NCBI RefSeq assembly: GCF_001884045.1
Contig: NZ_MACF01000147.1
Coordinates: 1 to 41,469 of the forward strand
DNA: 41,469 nucleotides
Direction of reading: 5' to 3'
Origin: Bacillus mobilis
GTDB lineage: Bacteria; Bacillota; Bacilli; Bacillales; Bacillaceae_G
Shown here: positions 15,777 to 23,824 of the stretch, in pieces
How positions within the stretch are numbered: the stretch's first letter is position 1
Layout: every line of letters starts with the position of its first letter
The notes under the pieces: model-generated
The model's database searches: none
The model's input: only the letters and a program-made list of their open reading frames with translations
Told to the model about the DNA's origin: nothing
Program-made: the position numbers and the translations under genes

Positions 15777-16208
15777 TTAAAATAAATTTCGAAGCCGTTG
15801 TTCTTTGATTCTTCTAACCCAAAAATCATAGTCAGGATCCTCAGCTTGGTGCCTTATTTTATCTAATAAAACATTCGGATCATCTTCTACAAACAGAAGA
15901 GAATATTGACATTCGATAACTTCTAATACATCTCTTTTTATTTCGTGCATATATAAATTTGATACAATTTCACCCTCCAACAACGGAATACGAAAAGAAA
16001 CTATTCTGTTTCTCTTTTTAATGAAATGTTCGTATGCTTCGTTTCTATATTCTTCCCTGTAATCTTTTGTGTGGTGTACGTACATTGCAAATCGGATCAC
16101 CTCTTTTGTTACGGTTGTTATATAATCAAAAAAATACCCTGGGGTATTTCCATGTATTTTTAACCAAAATTTGAATACATCTTCCGGCTTATAAATTCCC
16201 ACAAGCAT
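15777..16208 (-). CDS. hypothetical protein with RLxxLF tail, 143 aa
   Basis: Not recognised. It is helical and charged, rich in Tyr/His (YVHHTKDYREEYRNEAYEHF). The very last residues are KEQRLRNLF, ending exactly in the motif shared by many neighbours. The ribosome site GAGGGA precedes the ATG and the gene follows 16233 closely, so it is operonic. Confidence 0.6.
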   Translation of the reverse strand: MLVGIYKPEDVFKFWLKIHGNTPGYFFDYITTVTKEVIRFAMYVHHTKDYREEYRNEAYEHFIKKRNRIVSFRIPLLEGEIVSNLYMHEIKRDVLEVIECQYSLLFVEDDPNVLLDKIRHQAEDPDYDFWVRRIKEQRLRNLF

Positions 16209-16232
16209 ATTTATCCCTCCATTCCATGCATT

Positions 16233-16862
16233 TCATTGGATAGATAATACTTTAATATTCGTATGTGTATCTCCTCTATTTTGCCCCAAATATTCCACAT
16301 AAAATTGAATTCTATCTACGTATTTTTCTCTTCCAACCACATGATATTTCATCTTTCTAAAATCACAGTACACAGGTTCATACAGGGAAATTACAAAACA
16401 ATCTTCTTTTTTGCTTTGGATGTATTTTGTTGTTAATTCTAAACCTGGATAATCGCGGATAAATAAAATGATATCAATTGTTGTGGTTGTTTGATGTAAA
16501 AATTCCTTCTTAGCTTCTTCTTTTAAAAATAAAGCTGTTTCTTTTGTTATTAGCTGGTGAAAATACGTTAAAACCGGAGGTTTTGAGGGGTAATGATCTT
16601 GCAGCAGTGATTGTAAACGAACTTTTTTATGTTTTTCATGCGCTTTCTTTAAAATATAATTCATTATTCTTCGTGAAATCACGATTTCTTCAAAACCATT
16701 ATCCCCATACCTCAATATTTTCGGCTTACCCTGATCTAATAAAATATAAATTTCGTTTTCTACATCGTTTCGGGAAACTATAAATTGATAAGAAACAAAT
16801 ATCTCGACCAACTTCCCATGTTCCGTATAAATTTCCAGTTCCGTAATCTCTAAATTTCTCAT
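16233..16862 (-). CDS. hypothetical protein, 209 aa
   Basis: Not recognised. The start at 16862 (MRNLEITELE) is preferred over an upstream ATG because AAAAGGTGAT directly precedes it and the upstream part overlaps palindromic promoter sequence. The N-terminal half is beta-rich. The block HKKVRLQSLLQD (middle) resembles the RLxxLF tail but is internal and lacks Phe. The protein ends VLSIQ. Confidence 0.55.
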   Translation of the reverse strand: MRNLEITELEIYTEHGKLVEIFVSYQFIVSRNDVENEIYILLDQGKPKILRYGDNGFEEIVISRRIMNYILKKAHEKHKKVRLQSLLQDHYPSKPPVLTYFHQLITKETALFLKEEAKKEFLHQTTTTIDIILFIRDYPGLELTTKYIQSKKEDCFVISLYEPVYCDFRKMKYHVVGREKYVDRIQFYVEYLGQNRGDTHTNIKVLSIQ

Positions 16863-16880
16863 CGTATCACCTTTTCCTTT

Positions 16881-16956
16881 CATGTATTTCATACGTAATA
16901 CATGAATAATCCTTTGCATTTCAAGTTATTATATAAAAATTACATATGTATTACAT
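16881..16956. promoter_or_regulatory. operator-like palindromes upstream of the 16233 gene
   Basis: CATGTATT...AATACATG (16881-16904) and ATTACATATGTATTACAT (16939-16956) are nearby palindromes. The second resembles sites upstream of the KfrA-like gene (25821-25892) and beside 33479-33492, suggesting one regulator binds all three. Confidence 0.5.
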
Positions 16957-16957
16957 T

Positions 16958-17623
16958 TTATTTATTCATCATATTTTTCTTTACATAAGAGACATAGCCC
17001 TCTGAAACATTATGTTTACGGGCGATTTCTACCTGTGTCATCTTCTTTTTCTTTAAATCCGATACAATCATTCTCGTTCTCTCCTTTTTCGCCTCTTTTA
17101 TTCCCTCTGTCTTAGATTCTGTTTTATTTTCTTCTTTCTTTGTATCAGGTTTAGGGAAAGAAACTGATCCTGTTTGATCTACGTTATACGTTTTTCCTTG
17201 TTTTAAAAATGATTCGATTACCTCAGAAAACTCTTTATTCTCCCTCAGTTCTTGCGAACGAATTCCCGTTAATTCCGATACCATACCAAATGTGATTGGC
17301 TCATTTTTCTTATTTAATTCTCCTATGGATCGCGCAATTAATTGCATTTTTTCCTCATGACTCAGTTGTTTTACAAGAAATTCTTCCATTAATAACAACT
17401 TTCCATTTCGAATTTCTATTAACCCTTTAAACAACAACTCTACAATTACTTTATACACATCCTGGTTCAATGTTTCCTGTAATTCTTCTATACTCATCGA
17501 TTCCTTGCTTTGTGATACGTGGTTAATAAGTAACAAAAACACCTTATCTGTTTCATTTAACTTTTGATTCGTGAAAATCGACCGTACATTTATTTCACGT
17601 TTTTGTTTTACCTTTACTTCCAT
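16958..17623 (-). CDS. helix-turn-helix DNA-binding protein
   Basis: The 221-residue protein has an N-terminal winged-helix-like part (residues about 20-80), a helical middle and a Lys/Glu-rich linker. The C-terminal resolvase-like helix-turn-helix reads MTQVEIARKHNVSEGYVSYVKKNM. The ATG at 17623 is chosen because GAGGTGG lies correctly upstream; the start overlaps the previous gene by 29 bases, so translation is coupled. A transcription regulator or replication accessory role is plausible. Confidence 0.65.
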   Translation of the reverse strand: MEVKVKQKREINVRSIFTNQKLNETDKVFLLLINHVSQSKESMSIEELQETLNQDVYKVIVELLFKGLIEIRNGKLLLMEEFLVKQLSHEEKMQLIARSIGELNKKNEPITFGMVSELTGIRSQELRENKEFSEVIESFLKQGKTYNVDQTGSVSFPKPDTKKEENKTESKTEGIKEAKKERTRMIVSDLKKKKMTQVEIARKHNVSEGYVSYVKKNMMNK

Positions 17624-17963
17624 TTCGCCCACCTCTTTCTATAATATTTACCCAATCGAACAGTCTTCTTCTCGGCTCTTCTTTTATGTTTCCCTCTTCC
17701 GTATTACCAAACAACTTTAATCCTGGTACTTCTTCTTTTTTTACAAATAAAGATTGTAGTTTCCAAGACTTCTTTAATCGTTCCACCACATTTTCTTCCA
17801 TCCGATCTTTAATTGGTTCTTTTATTTGTACAACTTTATCGTTTGTATCTACCAAGAACCAATATTGACCGGCAAGAGGGTTATTTTCTTTAGAAAAAAT
17901 AAGCTCTTTGTAATCTTTGTACAAACCACCTTTAACAACATTAATGCTTGTTAATTCGAACAT
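17595..17963 (-). CDS. hypothetical protein, 122 aa, paralog of 15172
   Basis: It shares MFELT, GGLYKDYKEL, WFLVDTNDKVVQIKEPI and WKLQSLFVKKEE with the protein at 15172-15696. The WKLQSLFV block again resembles the RLxxLF tail. The C-terminus is basic (GGRNGSKGKTKT) and overlaps the next gene. GGAGGAAAC precedes the ATG, inside the end of the 83-bp repeat B. Confidence 0.6.
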   Translation of the reverse strand: MFELTSINVVKGGLYKDYKELIFSKENNPLAGQYWFLVDTNDKVVQIKEPIKDRMEENVVERLKKSWKLQSLFVKKEEVPGLKLFGNTEEGNIKEEPRRRLFDWVNIIERGGRNGSKGKTKT

Positions 17964-17974
17964 GTTGTTTCCTC

Positions 17975-18057
17975 CTTATATATGTGTTTTATAAAAAAAT
18001 CCGTTTTCCTTTTTTGCGTGAGTATTTTTTACAGGTTTTAAAATATACTTTTCTTCA
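17975..18057. repeat. 83-bp intergenic direct repeat, copy B
   Basis: Near-identical to 14873-14955. It acts as the upstream region of the 17595 gene, and the end of the 17976 gene reads into it. The two copies sit in front of different gene families, so the segment moved or was duplicated with rearrangement. Confidence 0.8.
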
Positions 18058-18392
18058 CACACGAAAAACATTCTTCTACACTTCTTGTCTACAAATAAAA
18101 ACTGTAATCGAACTTCTTTGTGTGATTTCAATTCTTCAATTTCTTCTTCTAGACGTTTAATACATCCGTAATACCCATTTAATACGGAAAATAAGTCTTC
18201 TTTTAAATAAGAATACATTTCTTTTACATCTTCTAACTTATAATTCTCTAAATCGTGTTTTAACGTATGATATAACATTTCATAGTTAACAATCATGAGT
18301 TCTTTCTCTTCGATTTGTCTTGATACAGAAAATTCCGAACATTTATTACAGAAAGTACCTTCACTTTCTTGCCAACAACATTTACAATTCAT
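17976..18392 (-). CDS. zinc-finger/coiled-coil protein with RLxxLF motif, extended
   Basis: The 138-residue protein starts MNCKCCWQESEGTFCNKC (two Cys pairs). A long helical region follows, then SHKEVRLQFLFVDKK, matching the tails of its paralogs. About 35 further residues follow and are encoded inside the 83-bp repeat B. This suggests the original stop was lost and the frame now runs into the repeat. GAAAGGGG precedes the ATG. Confidence 0.65.
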   Translation of the reverse strand: MNCKCCWQESEGTFCNKCSEFSVSRQIEEKELMIVNYEMLYHTLKHDLENYKLEDVKEMYSYLKEDLFSVLNGYYGCIKRLEEEIEELKSHKEVRLQFLFVDKKCRRMFFVCEEKYILKPVKNTHAKKENGFFYKTHI

Positions 18393-18405
18393 ATCTTTAC
18401 CCCTT

Positions 18406-18579
18406 TCATTCTTTTCGTTTATTCACTTTTTCAGCCAGGTCTTTGGCTTTATAATAATAAAAATCGCATTCAGCCTTTGTTCTTGCATCTTTCATTTTTT
18501 GTTTATAATGTTCAAATTCTTGTAGTTCCTCGTCCGTAAACGGCGTTGTTAATGTAGGAAACCGTATTATATTACTCAT
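18406..18579 (-). CDS. small coiled-coil protein, 57 aa, paralog of 14963
   Basis: The frame encodes a start MSNIIRFPTLTTPF, then TDEELQEFEHYKQKMKDA, a CDFYYYKAK patch and a basic end. It aligns with the 63-residue protein at 14963-15154. Its ATG overlaps the end of the 18572 gene (ATGAGTAA, eight shared bases), so it is translated from the same mRNA. Function unknown. Confidence 0.6.
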   Translation of the reverse strand: MSNIIRFPTLTTPFTDEELQEFEHYKQKMKDARTKAECDFYYYKAKDLAEKVNKRKE

Positions 18580-18751
18580 TTTCACTTCTCCTTTTTAAAC
18601 GATTTTGTACTTGTTTCAAGAATTCCTCTTCAGAAATTTTCCCATCCAATTGTTTTCGGACCAATTCATCCTGGTCTTTATTAACATGGAAGCCCGACAA
18701 TTCCATTGATTTTCGGGCTTCTTTCATCACTTCATCCTTTTTGTTCCTCAT
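18572..18751 (-). CDS. VbhA-like antitoxin-domain small protein, 59 aa
   Basis: The sequence KEARKSMELSGFHVNKDQDELVRKQL followed by DGKISEEEFLKQ matches the small VbhA-type fold as I remember it. That fold is known for inhibiting Fic-domain toxins and also occurs as orphan proteins. GGGAGAGGAAG lies before the ATG. No Fic toxin gene (HxFx(D/E)GNGR) was seen anywhere in the window, so it is an orphan here. It lies between the 18769 gene and its overlapping partner at 18406. Family assignment is tentative. Confidence 0.55.
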   Translation of the reverse strand: MRNKKDEVMKEARKSMELSGFHVNKDQDELVRKQLDGKISEEEFLKQVQNRLKRRSENE

Positions 18752-18768
18752 TTTTCTTCCTCTCCCTA

Positions 18769-19536
18769 TTAAAACAGTTCTTTTAACCTAAATTTCTTCC
18801 ACATTTTAATGAACAATTCTTTTGTTTCTTCGTCGATTTCCTCATTATTTTCCACCGAATCATGAAGCTCTTTGATAATTTCTTCTCTGTCTTCTTCTTC
18901 CACAATAGATAATATTGTAAAGAAATTGTCTTCATCACCTTCATACGTATAGTTTGGAACATTTTCCTTTAAAATCGCCGCTGTGTCTGTAAAATAGTAT
19001 TTAACATAACCACCGCCATACCCATCTTCGATTGGTTCCGAAACATTATAATCCAGATCAGTTGCATAATATCCGTTTTCGTCTCGTAAGCAAATTTTCT
19101 TATAATTACGTCCATCGTGGAAATTATAAACCTCTTCAAAGAAATCTAATAAATAATCTTTTCCGCTATTTTCCTTCAACATTGTTACTACACCTTCACG
19201 GATTTCAAGCGGCAGCTCTTCTAATTGCATAAAATCATAGTAGCTTTCTACGTCAATTTCTTCTAATTCTTTCTCATATGCCTTGATAATATCTTTAACG
19301 TCGTTTTCTGTTAGTACATATTCATATTCATCGAATGTTTCTTTATCTACATAAAAATCTTCTTCATTCGTACCCCACTCACAAGGAGAAAGTTCATCAC
19401 CCTTATTAATTGTAACGGAACCAACAAGATTGATTTCCTTCTCAATGTTCTTTTCGGCAACCCCGAAAAATTTGTTTTCTTCTCCATCTCTCGTAAAAAA
19501 CTTAATACCCTCATATACTTCAGATAATTTTTTCAT
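18769..19536 (-). CDS. very acidic protein with RLxxLF tail, 255 aa
   Basis: Not recognised. It is strongly acidic throughout (for example ENDVKDIIKAYEKELEEID and EDREEIIKELHDSVENNEE) and has a Tyr/Gly patch DGYGGGYVKYYF. It ends MWKKFRLKELF, so the shared motif is at the extreme C-terminus. Strong acidity could mean DNA mimicry, which is only a guess. It starts one base after the resolvase stop, so both are in one operon. Confidence 0.6.
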   Translation of the reverse strand: MKKLSEVYEGIKFFTRDGEENKFFGVAEKNIEKEINLVGSVTINKGDELSPCEWGTNEEDFYVDKETFDEYEYVLTENDVKDIIKAYEKELEEIDVESYYDFMQLEELPLEIREGVVTMLKENSGKDYLLDFFEEVYNFHDGRNYKKICLRDENGYYATDLDYNVSEPIEDGYGGGYVKYYFTDTAAILKENVPNYTYEGDEDNFFTILSIVEEEDREEIIKELHDSVENNEEIDEETKELFIKMWKKFRLKELF

Positions 19537-19537
19537 G

Positions 19538-20116
19538 TTATTCTCCCGCCTCTTTCTTCTTCAATTCTTTTAAGTGATCGTAAAGAACCGATTTCGAAAC
19601 ACCTGTGATTTCTTGAATTTCACGCACGGTCATTTGTTTACTTTCGTACATACGAACCGCTTTTTTCAGTTTTCCTGGATCAGTCTTCTTCCTTCCCCCA
19701 ACTCTTCCTCTTGCTCGAGCTACACTTAAAGATCGTTTTGTTCTTTCCTGGATCCAAAGTCTCTCAAATTCAGCCATCAAAGCTAACATGTTAAACATCA
19801 TCATTCCATTGGCTGTATCCAAATCAAGGTCATCTTGCAGCGATCTTAATTTAATACCGCGTTCTTTGAAATCGTGAACAATATTTACAAGTTCTCTCAT
19901 AGAACGCGCCAGGCGAGTCAATTCAACTACAACTAACTCATCGCCTTCTTCCAGCATTCTGTTCACTTTTTCAAAGCCTTTTCTTTCCTTCTTCGTAGAA
20001 GAAACAACATCGCCCTCGATCTTGTCCTCGACAACACCATGCGCCAACAAAATATCCCTTTGTTTAGTCAAATCTTGTTTCTTGGTACTAACTCGACAAT
20101 ATCCAAATTTACCCAT
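19538..20116 (-). CDS. serine resolvase/invertase family recombinase
   Basis: The 192-residue protein has the resolvase N-terminus GYCRVSTKKQDLTKQ with catalytic Ser10, the ELTRLARSMRELVNI block, the E-helix FERLWIQERTKRSL and a C-terminal helix-turn-helix (MTVREIQEITGVSKSVLYDHL). This is the length and order of Tn3-type or plasmid resolvases. It probably resolves plasmid multimers, or it may be a relic of a transposon. An array of TACGTA sites lies about 220 bp upstream. It is not linked to the Tn3-type cassette at 12952. Confidence 0.85.
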   Translation of the reverse strand: MGKFGYCRVSTKKQDLTKQRDILLAHGVVEDKIEGDVVSSTKKERKGFEKVNRMLEEGDELVVVELTRLARSMRELVNIVHDFKERGIKLRSLQDDLDLDTANGMMMFNMLALMAEFERLWIQERTKRSLSVARARGRVGGRKKTDPGKLKKAVRMYESKQMTVREIQEITGVSKSVLYDHLKELKKKEAGE

Positions 20117-20338
20117 TTTATCATCTCCTCTTTTATAGTATATCCTAAAACTTACGAAAACCCTTTTTTATTTCGGAAGAAGTTTTCAGGATGTAATTCG
20201 GATAGGATATGTAAAAAAAAACGGTGATTTCTCACCTGTTTTCCTAAAAGTATCCGAAATGAACGTTTTTCGGACAGCCTTTCTATACTTATTATTGCCC
20301 GAAATTTTTTAAAAAGCAATACAGTTTCATATTTTTTG

Positions 20339-20377
20339 TACGTATTTTATACGTAATTTATACGTATAAAATACGTA
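20339..20377. repeat. TACGTA 11-bp-spaced array 1 (four copies)
   Basis: TACGTA starts at 20339, 20350, 20361 and 20372, exactly 11 bp apart, giving overlapping TACGTATTTTATACGTA palindromes. It lies upstream of the resolvase gene. Confidence 0.8.
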
Positions 20378-20378
20378 C

Positions 20379-20498
20379 TTAATTGAATAATTTCTTTAAA
20401 CGTAATTCTTTCGTCTCCTTTACGCTTTCTTCATATTTTGTTCTTTGAACATGATAATAACTTCTTCAAAACTGAATTTACTTACGAAAAAAACTCAT
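20379..20498 (-). pseudogene. broken short gene with RLxxLF tail
   Basis: A strong ribosome site (GGAAGGTGG) precedes ATG at 20498. The frame reads MSFFRK, stop, IQF, stop, then RSYYHVQRTKYEESVK and ETKELRLKKLFN, stop. Two internal stops (TAA, TGA) break it, yet the end keeps the shared RLxxLF tail. It is flanked by TACGTA arrays on both sides. Confidence 0.5.
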
Positions 20499-20531
20499 CT
20501 AACCACCTTCCTTTCATATTTTAATCAAACA

Positions 20532-20559
20532 ATGTATTTTACACGTATTTATTACGTAT
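20532..20559. repeat. TACGTA 11-bp-spaced array 2
   Basis: Half-sites CACGTA (20532), TACGTA (20543) and TACGTA (20554) are 11 bp apart. The 17-mer TACGTATAAAATACGTA at 20543 is identical to one in array 1. It lies in the promoter region of the broken 20379 gene. Confidence 0.8.
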
Positions 20560-20570
20560 AAAATACGTAA

Positions 20571-21245
20571 TCATTTAACAAATAACATTTTCAACCTAAT
20601 GCTTGGATCAGAGCTAAGAAATTTCTGTATTTCCTTTTTAATGTATTCATCCTGAAAACAATAAGATTTCGCACGGTGCCCATTAAAGTGAAATCTAGCC
20701 ATTTCGTCTTCTGGTATCCAAAGCACATCTTCCTCAAATGAAGATAGGGCTATCTTTACACATTGATCGCCGGTATGCATTTGCAACTTTCGAAATCTCT
20801 TTTCTTTTTTATCGTAAATTGCCATAAAGGGGACTGTATTCAACATGTTCGAATGGAAGTATATATTTGTTTTGGTAGGAAAATCTTTTATATGATCAAA
20901 CTGCAGGTGTTCTTTTTTTATGTATCTCTTCATTTCGATATTTTTTATAATAGCTAGTAAACTTGGGTATTTCTTTTCTAAAAACTTCTTTAATTTGAAT
21001 TCGGTCGGAACGATTCCAGACCAGGCAGAAATATCTATTAGCTCTTTTTTAGTTATTTTTATTTCTATATCTGTTTCTCTACAAAGAAACAATAATATAA
21101 ATAGTGCTTTTTCCATTTCCCCTCTTTGTTTTGTATCGTTTACTTTTATGTATGTATTTCTTTTCTTTCTTTCTAATCCAACCAAATTTTCATTGTAATA
21201 AAAATCTGGATCTGTAATTACCGCATCATGTTTTGTTATTATCAT
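20571..21245 (-). CDS. hypothetical protein with RLxxLF tail, 224 aa
   Basis: Not recognised. The N-terminal half has a helical part (EMEKALFILLFLCRETDIEIKITKKELIDISAWSG split over residues about 43-77) that resembles a winged-helix or initiator-like fold. The C-terminal half is mixed, with ESS-like acidic patches, and ends SDPSIRLKMLFVK. It lies six bases after the 21252 gene, whose stop region supplies its AAGGAGTGG ribosome site, so they are co-translated. Confidence 0.6.
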   Translation of the reverse strand: MIITKHDAVITDPDFYYNENLVGLERKKRNTYIKVNDTKQRGEMEKALFILLFLCRETDIEIKITKKELIDISAWSGIVPTEFKLKKFLEKKYPSLLAIIKNIEMKRYIKKEHLQFDHIKDFPTKTNIYFHSNMLNTVPFMAIYDKKEKRFRKLQMHTGDQCVKIALSSFEEDVLWIPEDEMARFHFNGHRAKSYCFQDEYIKKEIQKFLSSDPSIRLKMLFVK

Positions 21246-21251
21246 TTTCTT

Positions 21252-21818
21252 TCACCACTCCTTTCCAAATAAGCTGTTCATGCGCATACTTCTAATTTCA
21301 GCGACAATAGTCTTATAATCTTGTTCTCCTATTTTTCCTTTTTTATAATCCTCTCCCATGACTTTTATTAGCTCTGTGTATTTGTTCTCACTTAGCAATG
21401 GAATCCATCTTTGACCACATTCATCCCTTTGAACATCCTCTTTCGTTACCAATCCTCGCTCTATATTCAATTGCAACTTTTCAAGGACTTTGTCTGTTTC
21501 TTTTTCAACTACAATATCAGAACTGCCTAAAACATCGATAATTTCAATGAGTTTATGTTCTTTTGAATAACCGGTTTTCGAGGCAATTTTGAAATTCCCA
21601 TTTTCCTCAATAAGATTAACTCTACGTTCGTGTACAGCATATATATCTTCCGGAGTTTCAGGTGAATACGCCTCTAATCTAAACACCGCTTCTAATCCAT
21701 ATCTAACAAGTTTGACATCACAATCAATTTGAAGCTCTTTGTAATCTTCCTTTTCAAAATAATTCATTACTAGTGACCTAGCGACTTCTTCTATACTGTA
21801 ATACTTAACAAATGTCAT
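21252..21818 (-). CDS. hypothetical protein with R-M-x-x-L-F tail, 188 aa
   Basis: Not recognised. It starts MTFVKYYSIEEVARSLV; an alpha/beta middle is followed by two helical hairpins with the pattern G(K/L)-x-x-E-x-DY near the end. The tail is IRSMRMNSLFGKEW. The C-terminal 40 residues align with those of the IS-split gene (21898-24811), and the N-termini share Y-x-x-EEV-x-R. It is the first gene after TACGTA array 3, which lies in its promoter. GAGGGAG precedes the ATG. Confidence 0.6.
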   Translation of the reverse strand: MTFVKYYSIEEVARSLVMNYFEKEDYKELQIDCDVKLVRYGLEAVFRLEAYSPETPEDIYAVHERRVNLIEENGNFKIASKTGYSKEHKLIEIIDVLGSSDIVVEKETDKVLEKLQLNIERGLVTKEDVQRDECGQRWIPLLSENKYTELIKVMGEDYKKGKIGEQDYKTIVAEIRSMRMNSLFGKEW

Positions 21819-21848
21819 CTCACTCCCTCACTTTCAAATTCAAAACAA

Positions 21849-21876
21849 TACGTTTTTATTACGTAAAAAATACGTA
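21849..21876. repeat. TACGTA 11-bp-spaced array 3
   Basis: Half-sites at 21849 (TACGTT), 21860 and 21871 (TACGTA) are 11 bp apart, directly upstream of the 21252 gene. Confidence 0.75.
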
Positions 21877-22074
21877 AAAAGCCAATTTTTCCCCTTCCTA
21901 TTTAAAGATTGTTCTTATTCTTCCACCTTTTAGAATTCGAACAGATTCATCATAATCAGTTTCATCCAAAAGACCGTTTTCAAAATTGGTCTTCAGTTTT
22001 TCCATAATTGGTTCGAATCCTTTTTCAACCACGATCCTTTTTTTGTCATTGAATACAATAACCTGGTCCCATAA

Positions 22075-22334
22075 ATCTATAAAAACCTAATGAAAAATCT
22101 ATTGATCTATAGATTTTATGAACAATTCGCTCCTTACCTATTGGCAAGGTCTTGGTTGAGCCAGTTAGCTGCTGTACAGCCCAAAAGCACGACTGCCATT
22201 TCCGCGTATCCCCCAACCGTTGGGTAAAACAAAAATAATGGTATTGCTAGAGGTCATCTTCACCTTCCCGAAGGATAAAAGGTCCCTTTCCTAAACAAGC
22301 GTCCGTTTCCTTTATGATGAACATTTTATATTTC
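22075..22334 (-). ncRNA. candidate omegaRNA (reRNA) of the TnpB
   Basis: TnpB guide RNAs are made from the region between the tnpB 3' end and the right end of the element, with the guide read from flanking DNA. This 260-bp gene-less interval is at that place and has several potential stems (for example CCCAACCGTTGGG and the AAAATCTA/TATAGATTTT hairpin at 22092-22118). The guide would begin just outside, in the minus-strand sequence starting TTATGGGACC. Confidence 0.6.
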
Positions 22335-23786
22335 TTATTGAACAGTAGCTTTTGCTGCTTTTCTTTTTTCTAATATTTTTTTCACTTGTTTATACGGTGT
22401 ATATAAGGTGATTTCTTTGTCATGTAATCTATTTTTGACCGTTTTTGATGCATTCTCGTCTGCATGCATGGATCCGCATTGTTGACATATAAATTTCTCT
22501 TGTGTTTTTCGATTTCCTAAACAACCACATTTGTGACATTCTTGACTCGTGTAAGCTGGATTCACATATTCATATGCAATACCATTTACATCACATTTAA
22601 ATAGTAAACGTTCATCAATGTATCCTTTGATCCAACGACTTAATTTTCGTTTGATATGTTTTGGCATTTTTTCATCCCATGACACAAATGCTAAATTTTC
22701 GATTCCGATGATAGAGGGTCTCTCTTTTTGAATCAAACAATTTAATTCATGGTTAATAAAACTTTTGACTGTCTCTTCATGTTTGTGTTTGTTCTTTTTA
22801 TATTTCTTTTTCCCGAGGTTATTAACACGAATCCGTTCTGCTTTTTCTGTATCTCCTTGTTCTTCTAAAGTTCGAACCATGGCATAATATGGGTTTCGTT
22901 TTTGGTTCACTTTGTGTAAGCGCTCTGTTTCTTCACTTAACAATGTATTTAATCCTTCTCCGTAGTGTGTACCACTCGAAGAAATGAGCATTGTTTTATA
23001 TCCTTTATCAACACCAATTTCGTTTTGTCCTTTCCAATTTTTCGTTTCTTTACTTGTTACCATGTGAGCGAGAGTAAAAACTCCTTGATCATATGTCACA
23101 CGAATGTTTTTTTTATACACATTTTGATCCGAACATTGTAAACGAATCCGATTGTTTTTGATATGTGTAGAAATTTCAATATACGTAACGCCATCCTCTT
23201 GCACATATTTGTACATATCGGCATCTAATTGAAACGTAGAAGAATACGTATAGGGCGTTTTTCCTCTGTATCGTCTTGCGTAACGATGAATCAGACTGTG
23301 AACATAATTTTCTCGAACCTCTAGTTTTTGAATACTTTTTGGTCTTACAATCGATTCGCGAATCAAAATGGAACCGAACAATTTTGGAGCGGAGCACACA
23401 TAACGAATATAATTTTTTTCATCTTCTGTTAGGTTCTCGTTTTCTTTTGCCACTTCTTTTATTTTGTTACAAGTGTTCGACCAAAGAGATTTTAAGTTGG
23501 ATACAACATCTTCTAACGTGATTTTCCAAAAACGAGCAGGTAATTTGAATTGTTCAACTAATTCTTTGTTCTTTACCCACTCATTACGAACGGCTTTTCC
23601 ATCTTGCAAACGTGGGTAACTATGAATACCAGCTAAACGACTGAACATATAATTTTTTGCGTTGCGGATTCGTTCTGTCAGTTTTTCTATAATGGTTTCA
23701 TCTGCTTGATTTGCATACATTGCTCGTTGTTTGACTGTTCGTTTGACACGTTTTTTCATGAATGGTTTGTTTTTCTTCTTCGCCAC
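22335..23786 (-). CDS. tnpB: TnpB RNA-guided endonuclease (IS607-family)
   Basis: From the GTG start preferred here (GGAGGG six to seven bases upstream), the protein has 483 residues. The RuvC-like core is visible: IGVDKGYK (Asp), SIIGIENLAF (Glu) and DENASKTVKNR (Asp). A C-terminal zinc ribbon reads CHKCGCLGNRKTQEKFICQQCG. The N-terminal part is basic and helical (KKRVKRTVKQR). TnpB is a guide-RNA-directed DNA nuclease, ancestor-like to Cas12, that helps the element persist. All catalytic residues and Cys pairs look intact, so it may be active. An upstream ATG nine codons earlier is less likely. Confidence 0.9.
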   Translation of the reverse strand: MAKKKNKPFMKKRVKRTVKQRAMYANQADETIIEKLTERIRNAKNYMFSRLAGIHSYPRLQDGKAVRNEWVKNKELVEQFKLPARFWKITLEDVVSNLKSLWSNTCNKIKEVAKENENLTEDEKNYIRYVCSAPKLFGSILIRESIVRPKSIQKLEVRENYVHSLIHRYARRYRGKTPYTYSSTFQLDADMYKYVQEDGVTYIEISTHIKNNRIRLQCSDQNVYKKNIRVTYDQGVFTLAHMVTSKETKNWKGQNEIGVDKGYKTMLISSSGTHYGEGLNTLLSEETERLHKVNQKRNPYYAMVRTLEEQGDTEKAERIRVNNLGKKKYKKNKHKHEETVKSFINHELNCLIQKERPSIIGIENLAFVSWDEKMPKHIKRKLSRWIKGYIDERLLFKCDVNGIAYEYVNPAYTSQECHKCGCLGNRKTQEKFICQQCGSMHADENASKTVKNRLHDKEITLYTPYKQVKKILEKRKAAKATVQ

Positions 23787-23824
23787 ATGTGTCCCTCCTT
23801 TCCTTATTATCATTATATGAAAAA

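Noticed and set aside
19538-20116. Resolvase as part of the Tn3-type cassette
   Set aside because: It lies more than 5 kb outside the cassette ends and target duplication, so it belongs to the plasmid backbone.
20339-20559. TACGTA repeats as terminators
   Set aside because: They have no T-run, keep exact 11-bp steps across several half-sites and lie upstream of genes, so a protein-binding array fits better.
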